Source: Chengkuizengella marina
GTDB taxonomy: Bacteria > Bacillota > Bacilli > Paenibacillales > KCTC-33759
DNA: 64,000 nucleotides
Assembly: GCF_009910845.1 (NCBI RefSeq)
Contig: NZ_SIJB01000013.1
Span: forward strand, 28,413 to 92,412
Direction of reading: 5' to 3'
Made by a program: the position numbers and the translations under genes. Each line of letters starts with the position of its first letter. Within the stretch, counting starts at the first letter, position 1. The notes beneath the pieces are model-generated. The model was not told the DNA's origin and searched no databases. It saw only the letters and a list, made by a program, of their open reading frames with translations. Below, one piece after another: positions 11,092 through 19,580 of this stretch.

Positions 11092-12207
11092 ATGATCACT
11101 CGTGATTATCATAAAAATCCGTTTATTGTGATTTGGGAATTAACGAGAGCGTGTGAATTAAAATGTCTACATTGTCGGGCCGAAGCACAATATAAAAGAG
11201 ATCCCAGAGAGCTTTCATTAGAGGAAGGGAAAAGATTAATTGATGAAATTTATGATATGGATAATCCTTTATTAGTGTTTACAGGAGGAGATCCACTTGA
11301 AAGAGACGATGTATATGACATAGCAGAATATGCTATACAAAAAGGTGTAAGAGTGTCAATGACACCTAGCGCTACCCCCAATGTTACAACAGCAGCAATT
11401 AAAAAAGCTAAAGATGTTGGTTTATCCCGATGGGCTTTTAGCTTAGATGGTCCTAATGCAAGTATTCACGATCATTTTAGAGGTACAAATGGTTCTTTTG
11501 ACTTAACTATGAAAGCGATAGAGACGATAAATGAACTAAATTTACCTCTTCAAATCAATACTGTTGTTTCAAATTATAATTTACATGTATTGGAAGATAT
11601 GGCTCAATTAGTTGAAGAATTAAACTGTGTCTTGTGGAGTGTATTTTTCTTAGTTCCAACGGGAAGAGGAAAGATATCTGACATGATTACACCAGATCAA
11701 CATGAAGAGGTTTTTCAATGGTTGTATGAATTAAGTAATAAAGTATCTTTTGATATAAAAACAACAGCAGCCCAGCATTATCGCAGAGTTGTAATTCAGA
11801 ATAAACAAAAAGAAAAAAATCATCAAAGGGATAACATCCATTATTCCCAATCGATAAGAAGTGGATTGACGGGCACGATAGATGGTTTAGGACGTGCTCC
11901 TAAAGGTGTAAATGACGGGAATGGATTTGTCTTTATCTCCCATATCGGAGATGTATATCCTAGTGGATTATTACCTATAAAAGCTGGAAATGTAAGAGAA
12001 AGCTCATTATCAAAAATTTATCGAGAATCTAAAGTCTTTCAACAATTACGTGATCCTAACCAATATAAAGGAAAGTGCGGGGTTTGTGAATATAGATTTG
12101 TTTGTGGTGGATCTAGATCGAGAGCCTTTGCCATCACAGGAGATTATTTAGAAAGTGAACCTTATTGTACGTACGTTCCTCCTAAATATAGTTTAAGCAA
12201 ACGTTAA
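11092..12207 (+). CDS. NirJ-like radical SAM/SPASM protein (TIGR04053-type)
   Basis: 371 residues. The N-terminal radical SAM domain carries CELKCLHC (CxxxCxxC, about 17-24), then TGGDPL and SLDGP. The C-terminal SPASM segment has CGVCEYRFVCGG (about 332-343) and a last Cys in PYCTY, ready to bind auxiliary clusters. The overall pattern (ELTRACxLKCLHCRAEA, FFLVPTGRGK, HYRRVV, GFVFISHIGDVYPSG) fits the TIGR04053 group, related to haem d1 and alternative-haem enzymes NirJ/AhbC/AhbD. The substrate of this group is not established to my knowledge. It starts 13 bases after thiH behind AAGGGGG, so the two are probably one transcript. Confidence 0.85.
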   Translation: MITRDYHKNPFIVIWELTRACELKCLHCRAEAQYKRDPRELSLEEGKRLIDEIYDMDNPLLVFTGGDPLERDDVYDIAEYAIQKGVRVSMTPSATPNVTTAAIKKAKDVGLSRWAFSLDGPNASIHDHFRGTNGSFDLTMKAIETINELNLPLQINTVVSNYNLHVLEDMAQLVEELNCVLWSVFFLVPTGRGKISDMITPDQHEEVFQWLYELSNKVSFDIKTTAAQHYRRVVIQNKQKEKNHQRDNIHYSQSIRSGLTGTIDGLGRAPKGVNDGNGFVFISHIGDVYPSGLLPIKAGNVRESSLSKIYRESKVFQQLRDPNQYKGKCGVCEYRFVCGGSRSRAFAITGDYLESEPYCTYVPPKYSLSKR

Positions 12208-12519
12208 TTTATTATTTTGTCATTCATTTTTTTAAGCTAGTAAATTTAAATTCCTTTTAAGTATATAGTGTTTGTTTCATGTATGATGTGACAACTCTCT
12301 ATATTTGGAAGGTTTTTTTATATATTCAACATTTAATTTGTTCATATTCAGTTCATATTTATAATTTAAACTATTTTATGGCTAGTCATTTGTACATAGA
12401 CTAGGTTAGCGTATCTCTGATTAAAATTTCTATAGTGAGTTAACAACATTTTTCAATAAGCAGTGAGAGTGGAGAATCATTGCATAATTTTTGTTTATCG
12501 AAGGGAATGTATAGAGAAT
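12208..12519. other. AT-rich intergenic region upstream of the RND operon
   Basis: Holds no gene that I can support. It contains the inverted repeat at 12382-12404 and should carry the promoter of the RND operon, but I cannot assign -35/-10 boxes with confidence. Confidence 0.5.
12382..12404. promoter_or_regulatory. Inverted repeat, candidate operator of the RND operon
   Basis: CTAGTC (12382-12387) and GACTAG (12399-12404) form a perfect inverted repeat with an 11-base spacer, in the leader about 115 bases before the adaptor gene. Spacing and symmetry resemble TetR/MarR-type operators. No regulator gene is adjacent, so this is only a candidate. Confidence 0.35.
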
Positions 12520-13944
12520 ATGAAAAAAAGTATCGTTATATTGTTAGCATTATTACTGGTTGCTGGCTGTTCGGCAGGAGGAGGTGCTCAAAGCGGTTCT
12601 TCCGATGAATTGGTGAACTTACCTAAAGTTGCCGTTGAGATTGAAACCATCAAAAATGGGGATATACAAGAAAGTAAAAAATTAATCGGGAAAATTGAAT
12701 CAGCATCAGAAATACAGGTGTTTCCAGACATCGCAGGGGAATTAATTACTCTTCAAGTAAATAATGGGGATCAAGTTGAAGCGGGTCAAGTATTAGCTGT
12801 GTTGGATGGAAAAAATCAAAAGGATAATTTACAGCTTGAGCAAAAATCATATGAAAGTGCAAAGCAACAATTGGAAAATGCAAAACTGACGAGAGCTCAA
12901 GCAGCTCAAAGATTACAAGATGCACAAACTAATGAAGAAGGAACTTCTTCATCTGATTTAGATATAGAGAATTTAACAAATGCGTTGGAAGATGCAAAGA
13001 CAAATCGGGAAAGGTTAGAACGTTTGTATGAAGAAGGTGCAGTTTCTTTACAGGATCTAGAAAGAGCAAAGCAGCAAGAAACACAAGCTCAAATCTCACT
13101 TGAAAAGGCACAATTAAATACAGGGAGTAATATTGAACAATTACAATTAGATTTGGAAAAAGCAGAGGTTGGTGTTCAGCAAAGCCAAATTGCGTTAGAT
13201 CAAGCTCAATTAAGATTATCGCAAGCTCAGCAGAATGTGAATGACACTACTGTGTATGCACCTATTTCTGGAGTAGTAGAAGGCTTAGATATTGAAGTAG
13301 GAGAAAATGTATCCGTTCAACAACCTTTGTTGACAGTAACAAATGTATCTGAATTTATTATTTCTACACAAATAACTGCTGAACAAAAAAGACTGGTGCC
13401 ACTCGGAACAGAAGTTGAAGTACATTCATCAATGAAAGATGGGTATAAAGCAGAAATCATTTATGTAGCACCAACTAGAAATGATATTGGTTTATTTGAT
13501 GCAGAGCTGCGTTTTATTGAAACAGACAATCAATTAACTACAGGCGAAATTGTACAACTTGTTTTCAGTAACACGTTAGTGGTAGATGAAGTTTTAGTTC
13601 CTACACATGCGATCATTCAAAAAGGGAATGAAGCTTACGTATTTGTAGCAAATGAAGGTAAGGCAGTTAAAAAAGATGTTGAAATTTTAAGTATGCAATC
13701 AGAATGGACTGCTGTGAAAGGTGATCTTAAGGCAGGAGAAGAACTTATAGTCAATGGACATAAGCTTGTATCTGATGGAATGCTTATCATGCTGCCAGGT
13801 GAACAACAAACATCAAATAACAGTTCTTCATCTGAAAAAAAACCTACTGATGATGAAGCCGTAACTTCATCAGACGAAAAAGTTGATGAAGAGACAAAGA
13901 AAGAAAATTCTGATGATAATGTAGCCGCTGGAGGTGGCAATTAA
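12520..13944 (+). CDS. RND efflux adaptor (HlyD-type membrane fusion lipoprotein)
   Basis: 474-residue adaptor of an RND pump. The N-terminus is a lipoprotein signal with lipobox VAGC (Cys about residue 17), so it is anchored outside the membrane. A barrel-sandwich/lipoyl half motif follows (IQVFPDIAGELITLQVNNGDQV), then a long alpha-helical hairpin (about 95-250) of Leu/Gln/Ala heptads, the second lipoyl half (TTVYAPISGVVEGLDIEVGE), a beta-barrel domain and a low-complexity acidic Ser/Glu/Asp tail. ATG at 12520 is chosen because it yields the signal peptide; GTG at 12463 would bury it. Its TAA overlaps the ATG of the pump gene, so the two are translationally coupled. Confidence 0.9.
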   Translation: MKKSIVILLALLLVAGCSAGGGAQSGSSDELVNLPKVAVEIETIKNGDIQESKKLIGKIESASEIQVFPDIAGELITLQVNNGDQVEAGQVLAVLDGKNQKDNLQLEQKSYESAKQQLENAKLTRAQAAQRLQDAQTNEEGTSSSDLDIENLTNALEDAKTNRERLERLYEEGAVSLQDLERAKQQETQAQISLEKAQLNTGSNIEQLQLDLEKAEVGVQQSQIALDQAQLRLSQAQQNVNDTTVYAPISGVVEGLDIEVGENVSVQQPLLTVTNVSEFIISTQITAEQKRLVPLGTEVEVHSSMKDGYKAEIIYVAPTRNDIGLFDAELRFIETDNQLTTGEIVQLVFSNTLVVDEVLVPTHAIIQKGNEAYVFVANEGKAVKKDVEILSMQSEWTAVKGDLKAGEELIVNGHKLVSDGMLIMLPGEQQTSNNSSSSEKKPTDDEAVTSSDEKVDEETKKENSDDNVAAGGGN

Positions 13945-16900
13945 TGCATCTTATAAAAACAGCGGTACAACGACCAGTTAGCGTTATTATGCTGGTTATC
14001 TGCGTGTTGATTATTGGGACGATCTCATTACGTAATATACCCATTGATCTTTTTCCAGAAGTTGAAGTGAATGTAGTGACGGTTCAAGCTTCTTATCAAG
14101 GTGTATCTCCTCAAGAGATGGAAAAACTCGTTACAAGACCATTAGAGGAGCAAATCGCATCGTTAAATGGAGTTGAATCTATAAACTCACAGTCAAGTGC
14201 AGGATTCTCTTTTATTCTTGTTGAGTTTGCGACAAGTATTGATTTAGATCAAGCTGTGACTGATTTACAAGAAAAGATAAATAAAGCGGCACTTCCAGAT
14301 GATGTTGAAACTCCTAATGTTTTAAAGTTTGATATTAATAGTCAGCCCATTATTTATTTAGGATTAACAGGTAAAGACACTACTACTCTAGAAAGTATTG
14401 CTGATGATTTATCGGCAAATTTTGAGAAACTTGAAGGAGTTGCAGCGGTTGAAATTACTGGTGGGACAGAACGAGAAATTCAAATTACACTTGACCCCAT
14501 TTTACTTGAACAGTATAACCTAACTGCAACAGATGTAGTTAATTCAATAAGAAATAAAAACTCGGCTGCTACTGTTGGTGAAGTATTGCAAGGTGATACC
14601 GAGGTACAAGTTAGAGTGGATGGAGAATATGACACATTAGATGAAATTAGAAACACAGCTATTCCACTTCAAAACGGAACAACGATATCTGTGGAAGATG
14701 TAGGTGTTCTAGAAGATACGATTAGTGATACACAATCACAATCTATAATTAATTCTGAACCTGCAGTTATACTATCAGTTTCTAAACAATCTGGAACTAA
14801 TACGATAGAGATAAGCGATTTAGTTCTTGCTGAAGTAGAGAGTATACAGAATGAACTTAGGGAAGGTGTTGAATTAGAAGTTGTATTTGATACTTCTACT
14901 TTTATTAGGGATTCTATAAGTGGTGTTGTAGTAAGTTTACTAGCAGGTGGATTTTTTGCAATCTTAGTCTTGTTATTTTTCTTAAGAAGTATTAGAGCAA
15001 CTGCAGTTATCGCTTTGTCTATTCCATTTGCAATAATCTCTACTTTTATTCTAGTAGATCGTTTTGATCAAACACTAAACATTATTACTTTATCAGGATT
15101 AGCTTTAGGGATAGGTATGATGGTGGATAGCTCAATTGTCATATTGGAGAATATCGTGAAGTACAGGCAAAAGGGTATGGATTCTAAAGAAGCTGCAATT
15201 AAAGGTGGAAGTGAATTAATTTCTGCAGTAATAGCCTCTACAACTACGACTGTTGTCGTCTTTGTCCCTATGATTATTATTGACGCAGGAATCCTAACAC
15301 AAATATTTTTGCCATTAGCGATGGTTGTTGCCTTTGCATTACTTGCTGCATTACTTGTTGCACTCACTTTGGTTCCGATGTTAGCTTCGGGTTTTCTTAA
15401 AACGAATGCTCATGAAAAATTAGCAAAAGAAGCAAAATGGATGCAGTTTATAAATGGAATCTATAATAAGCTTCTTAGGTGGAGTTTAAGACGTAGATGG
15501 GTTGTTATTTTATCCACTTTTTTAATTATAGTGGTTAGTCTCTTTTCAATTGCATTATTGAATATCACTACCTTTCCTTCTTCTGGTCAAAACCAAATTC
15601 AATTAAGTGCAGGATTTGATGACGGTGTAGAATTTTCAGTGGTACAAGATTACGCAGATCAAATTGATAAAGTACTGAGCAAATATGAGGATAATATTGA
15701 TATTCAATATACAGAAATAAGTTCTACAAATATTACTACAATAATTCTTTTAATAGATGAGAGTGAAAGAGAAATAAATAATACAGATATATCAAAGGCA
15801 ATACAAGATGATTTAAATTCATCCATTGTAGGAATTGAAGTAAAAGCTGTACAACAAATGAGTACTGTTGGTGGGTCAGATTCTGATATAAACGTATCCA
15901 TATCTGGACCAGAACAAGATGTGCTTGAAACATTAACGGAACAAGTAGATCTATTATTATCTGGTATTTCATCTATTGAAAATATTGAGGTTCCTGGGTT
16001 AAGCGGTCAGCCTCAACTTACAGTTACAGTGAACGATGATTTGGCTGGGCAGTATAATTTAAGTCAAGGGCAAATCATGAGTCAGTTAAATGAAACGTTT
16101 AAAGGAACAACCGCAACTAAATTCCGTGAAAACGGAGATGAATTTGATGTTATTGTTCAATTACCTGAATCTGAAAGAGAGACAATTGAATCTTTAAATG
16201 CATTCTTACTGACCACACCTACCGGAGGACATGTACCATTGATCTCAGTAGCAACGATTGAACAAACATTAGGACCAGTTTCAATTCAACGTGTGGATCA
16301 GAAGCAGGAATACTCAGTTACAGCTGATATGGTTGATGGAGCAGATGTGCGTGAAGTTACTGCACAAGTAGACCAGGTATTATCTCAAATTCCAGTGCCT
16401 AAGGGATATGATGTGACTACTGGAGGGGTACAAGCGGACTTTAACGAATCAGCAGTAGATTTATTGCTTATACTTGCACTTGCCGTATTCCTAGTTTACA
16501 CTGTGATGGCTGTTCAATTTGAATCATTCTCATATCCGTTTATCGTTATGTTTTCATTGCCAACAACGATTGTTGGTGTTATATTTGGACTATTAGTAAC
16601 AGGCACTGAGTTAAGCTTCCCAGCACTAATTGGACTAATTGTATTAGCTGGGATTGTGGTGAACAATGCCATTGTTTTAATTGATTATGTTAATCAGTTA
16701 AAACGCAGTGGTAAAGAAAGAAATGAAGCCATAATTGAAGCAGGAAACAGTCGTTTGAGACCTATACTCATGACAAGTTTCACTACAGCATTGGGAATGT
16801 TGCCTATTGCCTTAGGAATAGGTGAGGGTAGTGAAACACAACAGCCGATTGGAGTAGTAGTCATATTTGGTTTATTAGTCTCAATGACTTTCACCTTATT

Positions 16901-17015
16901 ATTGATACCAGTTATGTATACAATTGTCGATGATGTAAGCCGTAAATTTACTGGCATTTTTCGCAGAAAAAATAAAAGCACAGAACCTAAAGACCAATCA
17001 GTAGTGAGTAGTTAA
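13944..17015 (+). CDS. RND family efflux pump permease (AcrB/SwrC type)
   Basis: 1023 residues with the full RND layout: helix 1 at the N-terminus, two large extracellular loops (about 35-330 and 555-850) and two six-helix bundles. Helix 4 contains ALGIGMMVDSSIVILENI, where the Asp is the proton-relay residue of the superfamily. It resembles Bacillus SwrC (YerP), which exports surfactin and gives acriflavine resistance, but unlike swrC it is encoded with its own adaptor and a TolC-like gene. It begins at the overlapping TAATG of the adaptor. Substrate is unknown. Confidence 0.93.
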   Translation: MHLIKTAVQRPVSVIMLVICVLIIGTISLRNIPIDLFPEVEVNVVTVQASYQGVSPQEMEKLVTRPLEEQIASLNGVESINSQSSAGFSFILVEFATSIDLDQAVTDLQEKINKAALPDDVETPNVLKFDINSQPIIYLGLTGKDTTTLESIADDLSANFEKLEGVAAVEITGGTEREIQITLDPILLEQYNLTATDVVNSIRNKNSAATVGEVLQGDTEVQVRVDGEYDTLDEIRNTAIPLQNGTTISVEDVGVLEDTISDTQSQSIINSEPAVILSVSKQSGTNTIEISDLVLAEVESIQNELREGVELEVVFDTSTFIRDSISGVVVSLLAGGFFAILVLLFFLRSIRATAVIALSIPFAIISTFILVDRFDQTLNIITLSGLALGIGMMVDSSIVILENIVKYRQKGMDSKEAAIKGGSELISAVIASTTTTVVVFVPMIIIDAGILTQIFLPLAMVVAFALLAALLVALTLVPMLASGFLKTNAHEKLAKEAKWMQFINGIYNKLLRWSLRRRWVVILSTFLIIVVSLFSIALLNITTFPSSGQNQIQLSAGFDDGVEFSVVQDYADQIDKVLSKYEDNIDIQYTEISSTNITTIILLIDESEREINNTDISKAIQDDLNSSIVGIEVKAVQQMSTVGGSDSDINVSISGPEQDVLETLTEQVDLLLSGISSIENIEVPGLSGQPQLTVTVNDDLAGQYNLSQGQIMSQLNETFKGTTATKFRENGDEFDVIVQLPESERETIESLNAFLLTTPTGGHVPLISVATIEQTLGPVSIQRVDQKQEYSVTADMVDGADVREVTAQVDQVLSQIPVPKGYDVTTGGVQADFNESAVDLLLILALAVFLVYTVMAVQFESFSYPFIVMFSLPTTIVGVIFGLLVTGTELSFPALIGLIVLAGIVVNNAIVLIDYVNQLKRSGKERNEAIIEAGNSRLRPILMTSFTTALGMLPIALGIGEGSETQQPIGVVVIFGLLVSMTFTLLLIPVMYTIVDDVSRKFTGIFRRKNKSTEPKDQSVVSS

Positions 17016-17030
17016 GGAGAGGTGAAACCA

Positions 17031-18266
17031 ATGAAAAAAAGAATTTTGATTGTTTGTTTAGCATTAGCCATTCCAACAGTGACAGCACTAGCAAGTGAGA
17101 CAGTGAGACTATCTGTTTCTGAAGCGGTGGATGAGATACTAGAAAAAGACACTAGTCTAGAAAAGTTTGAATTAAATGAAGTCAAACTAACTAGTGCAGC
17201 AAATGCATTTATGGGTAGTTTCTCTGATGAGTTGGAAGATTTACAGGAAGTTCAGCAGGAATATGCTGAACATTCTACTCAATGGGGAGTTGAATATAAA
17301 GCTTATTCATTGCTTTACAATTATTTGAAATTGGAAGAAACAGTGAAATTACAAGAAGAGAATTTAGAAATTACTGAAAAAGATCAAAATATTGTAGGTA
17401 TGAAATATGATGAGGGATTGGCTTCAAAACAAGATCTTATCCAAGCCGAGATGAGTGTATCCAATGCTAAATTTTCTTTAGAATCTACGAAACAAAGTTT
17501 AAAATCTTTAAAATATGAATTGAATCAAATGCTTGATCAGGATTTAAAAACAACCTTGAATATAAATGAACTAGATGAAATTACTCGTCTTAAGTCTTCT
17601 GAATATAACGCCGAAAAAATTGCTGATCAAATGAAACTTGGTCATGAATCTCTTTCGTATTATCGCTTTGTAATGGATACGTATGAAGAAATTATTGAAG
17701 AGTCTGAGGATCTTACGGGTTATGGTAGTTATGCTGGTCTTATAGGAAGTTTGGAGGCAGAGGTTTCAGCTTTACAAGAAGCAATCGATAATTACCCATA
17801 TGATGATCCTGTTAACCCTACTCCTGAAGAAACTGAAGCAGTAGATGAATTAAAAACTCAAAAAAGTGCTAAAGAAAATGAAATTTCATATTATCAAAAC
17901 TTAGCAAATAACGACAGAAGAAAAGCTGAAGATGATATCCAAGAATATTATGAACAAGAAAAAGACAAAGCTCAGTTAGATCTGTTTGATCAAATGGATT
18001 TATTGGAACTAAAAGCTTATCAATTCGCAGATGAGTTTGAAGTTTCTCATTTAAAACTAAACACGCTAGAAGATAATGTTAAAAAACAAGAAGAATTATA
18101 TAAAATGATGCAGCTGCGTTTTGATGAAGGTTTTATTACAGCTACAGATTTAGAAAAAAGTCGTGTAGGTGTATTAAATGCCAAAGTAGAATTATTAAAT
18201 GCTGAAATTGACTACGCATTATTAAAAGAAGAATTTGAACTTTTTAAAGAAGGATTTTTACCATAA
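17031..18266 (+). CDS. TolC-like (outer membrane efflux protein family) secreted coiled-coil protein
   Basis: 411 residues with a signal peptide (MKKRILIVCLALAIPTVTALAS) and two copies of the TolC-type helical repeat: MKYDEGLASKQDLIQAEM near 125-143 and LRFDEGFITATDLEKSRV near 364-382, each followed by a long helix. Between them lies an acidic coiled-coil region. In diderms this family forms the outer-membrane exit duct. This organism appears to be a monoderm, so the protein may be a cell-wall extension of the pump or a structural partner; that is inference. ATG at 17031 follows AAGGAGAGG; GTG at 17022 lies too close. It follows the pump by 15 bases. Confidence 0.82.
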   Translation: MKKRILIVCLALAIPTVTALASETVRLSVSEAVDEILEKDTSLEKFELNEVKLTSAANAFMGSFSDELEDLQEVQQEYAEHSTQWGVEYKAYSLLYNYLKLEETVKLQEENLEITEKDQNIVGMKYDEGLASKQDLIQAEMSVSNAKFSLESTKQSLKSLKYELNQMLDQDLKTTLNINELDEITRLKSSEYNAEKIADQMKLGHESLSYYRFVMDTYEEIIEESEDLTGYGSYAGLIGSLEAEVSALQEAIDNYPYDDPVNPTPEETEAVDELKTQKSAKENEISYYQNLANNDRRKAEDDIQEYYEQEKDKAQLDLFDQMDLLELKAYQFADEFEVSHLKLNTLEDNVKKQEELYKMMQLRFDEGFITATDLEKSRVGVLNAKVELLNAEIDYALLKEEFELFKEGFLP

Positions 18267-18312
18267 ATTAAATATAAATTTATGAATGATTTGAGTTTAA
18301 TATAGTTTGAAG

Positions 18313-18342
18313 AAGCACTGGAAATAATTCCAGTGCTTTTTT
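18313..18342 (+). terminator. Terminator of the RND operon
   Basis: Perfect 11-bp stem AAGCACTGGAA / TTCCAGTGCTT (18313-18323 and 18328-18338) with a T run. Confidence 0.92.
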
Positions 18343-18344
18343 AT

Positions 18345-18432
18345 GTGCGTCCAGCCATGGGCATAGAATGAAAAAGTGAAGGCAAGATCTGAGGAACACG
18401 AACTTCATTAAAGGCTAGGCGGGGTGAGTTCC
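18345..18432 (+). mobile_element. Candidate 5' fragment of a group II intron (IIC-like)
   Basis: A patch of about 88 bases, clearly richer in G+C than its flanks, starts with GTGCG, the 5' consensus of group II introns, and contains TGAGGAACACGAAC and AAGGCTAGGCGGGGTGAG, which resemble domain I of bacterial group II introns as I remember them. GGAAC (18393-18397) can pair with GTTCC (18428-18432). It begins six bases after the stem of an intrinsic terminator, exactly where group IIC introns insert. No reverse transcriptase ORF or 3' end follows, so this would be a truncated remnant. Confidence 0.5.
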
Positions 18433-18681
18433 TTTTTGACAATATGTTGATACTGAAGTGTGTATAATATTGAAAAATTTTGGATTTCTATTTGTTTTCT
18501 GATTAAGAATTAATTTTAACGATGACTCATAGACTCAATGGTACAAAAATTCTATCAGATACCATTGTATAAATAACATTAATATATGATTAAATATATT
18601 CATTTTATTCCTCAAATATTATGTTGTAATATTATGTAGAGATTTGGAACTAATACACAAAAATATGAAGGAGGTGTTTAA
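18433..18681. other. AT-rich intergenic stretch after the intron-like fragment
   Basis: About 250 bases with strongly raised A+T. I see no gene, no hairpin with a T run and no motif that I can name. It probably contains the promoter for the secreted-protein genes that follow. Confidence 0.4.
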
Positions 18682-18762
18682 TTGAAATATAACATATTAA
18701 TTTTGGATTTATTTTTGCACATCTGTTACAATTATTCTTACTCTAGGAGGAAATATTTATGA
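18682..18762 (+). CDS. Candidate 26-residue leader ORF
   Basis: A TTG codon at 18682 sits 6-7 bases behind a near-perfect AAGGAGGTG site. The 26-codon frame ends in TGA that overlaps the ATG of the next gene as ATGA. The peptide is hydrophobic with a basic end. Strong ribosome binding site and stop/start overlap suggest translational coupling or a leader peptide; it could also be chance in AT-rich DNA. No function proposed. Confidence 0.35.
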   Translation: MKYNILILDLFLHICYNYSYSRRKYL

Positions 18763-19097
18763 ATAACAAACATTTAAGAAAAATATTGGTATCTGTACTA
18801 ACATTTGGAATGATTTTTTCTTTGTTTAATCCAGTATTTGCCCAGTATGCAGGTTCATCTCATGATCATGAGGTTCCTAAACCTCACCCCCAAGATTATC
18901 CTGAAGTCTCACTAATTGATTTTTTTGACTACGATTTTGAATCCAGGGCTAAAGTAACTGAACAGTCAAGAGATATAATAGAAATCTGTATTTCATTAAT
19001 GTATTCTGAAACGGATGTTATATATTTAGATAAAGATAAAGAAGAATTCTTAGATCCAAAGAAGGTTGTGTGTGATTCCATTTTGAATAAAAATTGA
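18759..19097 (+). CDS. Small secreted protein of unknown function
   Basis: 112 residues. A clear Sec signal peptide occupies residues 1-28 with a likely cut after NPVFA. The mature part of about 84 residues is acidic, begins with a His-rich stretch (SSHDHEVPKPHPQDYP) and has two cysteines. I do not recognise the family. AGGAGG lies 8 bases before ATG. The signal peptide resembles that of the RCC1/SLH protein 0.8 kb downstream (FGMIFSLFNPVFA against FTMLFSSFNVIAA), so both may belong to one surface system. A very strong terminator closes the unit. Confidence 0.65.
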   Translation: MNNKHLRKILVSVLTFGMIFSLFNPVFAQYAGSSHDHEVPKPHPQDYPEVSLIDFFDYDFESRAKVTEQSRDIIEICISLMYSETDVIYLDKDKEEFLDPKKVVCDSILNKN

Positions 19098-19131
19098 AGA
19101 AAAAGTATAAGTTGAAAGATGATTTAAAATT

Positions 19132-19180
19132 AAAAAGCCGTGATTTTTCTGAAAATTGTAGAAAAATCACGGCTTTTTAT
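19132..19180 (+). terminator. Strong terminator after the small secreted protein
   Basis: 19-bp perfect stem: 19132-19150 pairs with 19160-19178 (core GCCGTGATTTTTCT / AGAAAAATCACGGC), with A and T runs on both sides. Confidence 0.92.
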
Positions 19181-19580
19181 TGAATAATAATAACCGCAAT
19201 TAAGTTTAGAATATATCCTTCAGAAAGCAAATATTCTCACCATCTGGAAATGATTTAAATCTATAATTAGAAGATTTTTGAAGATTTTCCATCTAAAGAG
19301 TATATATAAATGTAATTAATAAAAATATAAAAACTTTTCATTTTATTCTTTCATAGATGATATAGTAATATTTTTTTGGAAGGAGGCGCATTAAATCTTT
19401 TTAAAAGACTAATTAGACAATTTTTCATCAATAAGAAAGGGGTAACATGACTAACAAAATTTATAGGCAACAGTGCAACAGTTGAAACCAGTTAAAATTC
19501 TGATAATTATTATTAAATTTAATATTAAGTATTGAACTAATTGATATGTTTTATATATTTTTAATAAGGAAGTGACTAGA
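19181..19580 (+). other. Leader region of the RCC1/SLH gene
   Basis: About 400 AT-rich bases without a supported gene. It contains two good ribosome binding sites that do not belong to the main gene: AAGGAGG at 19380-19386, with no usable start codon behind it, and AAAGGGG at 19436-19442 before a 12-codon ORF at 19447-19485. A regulatory leader is possible, but nothing is certain. Confidence 0.35.
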
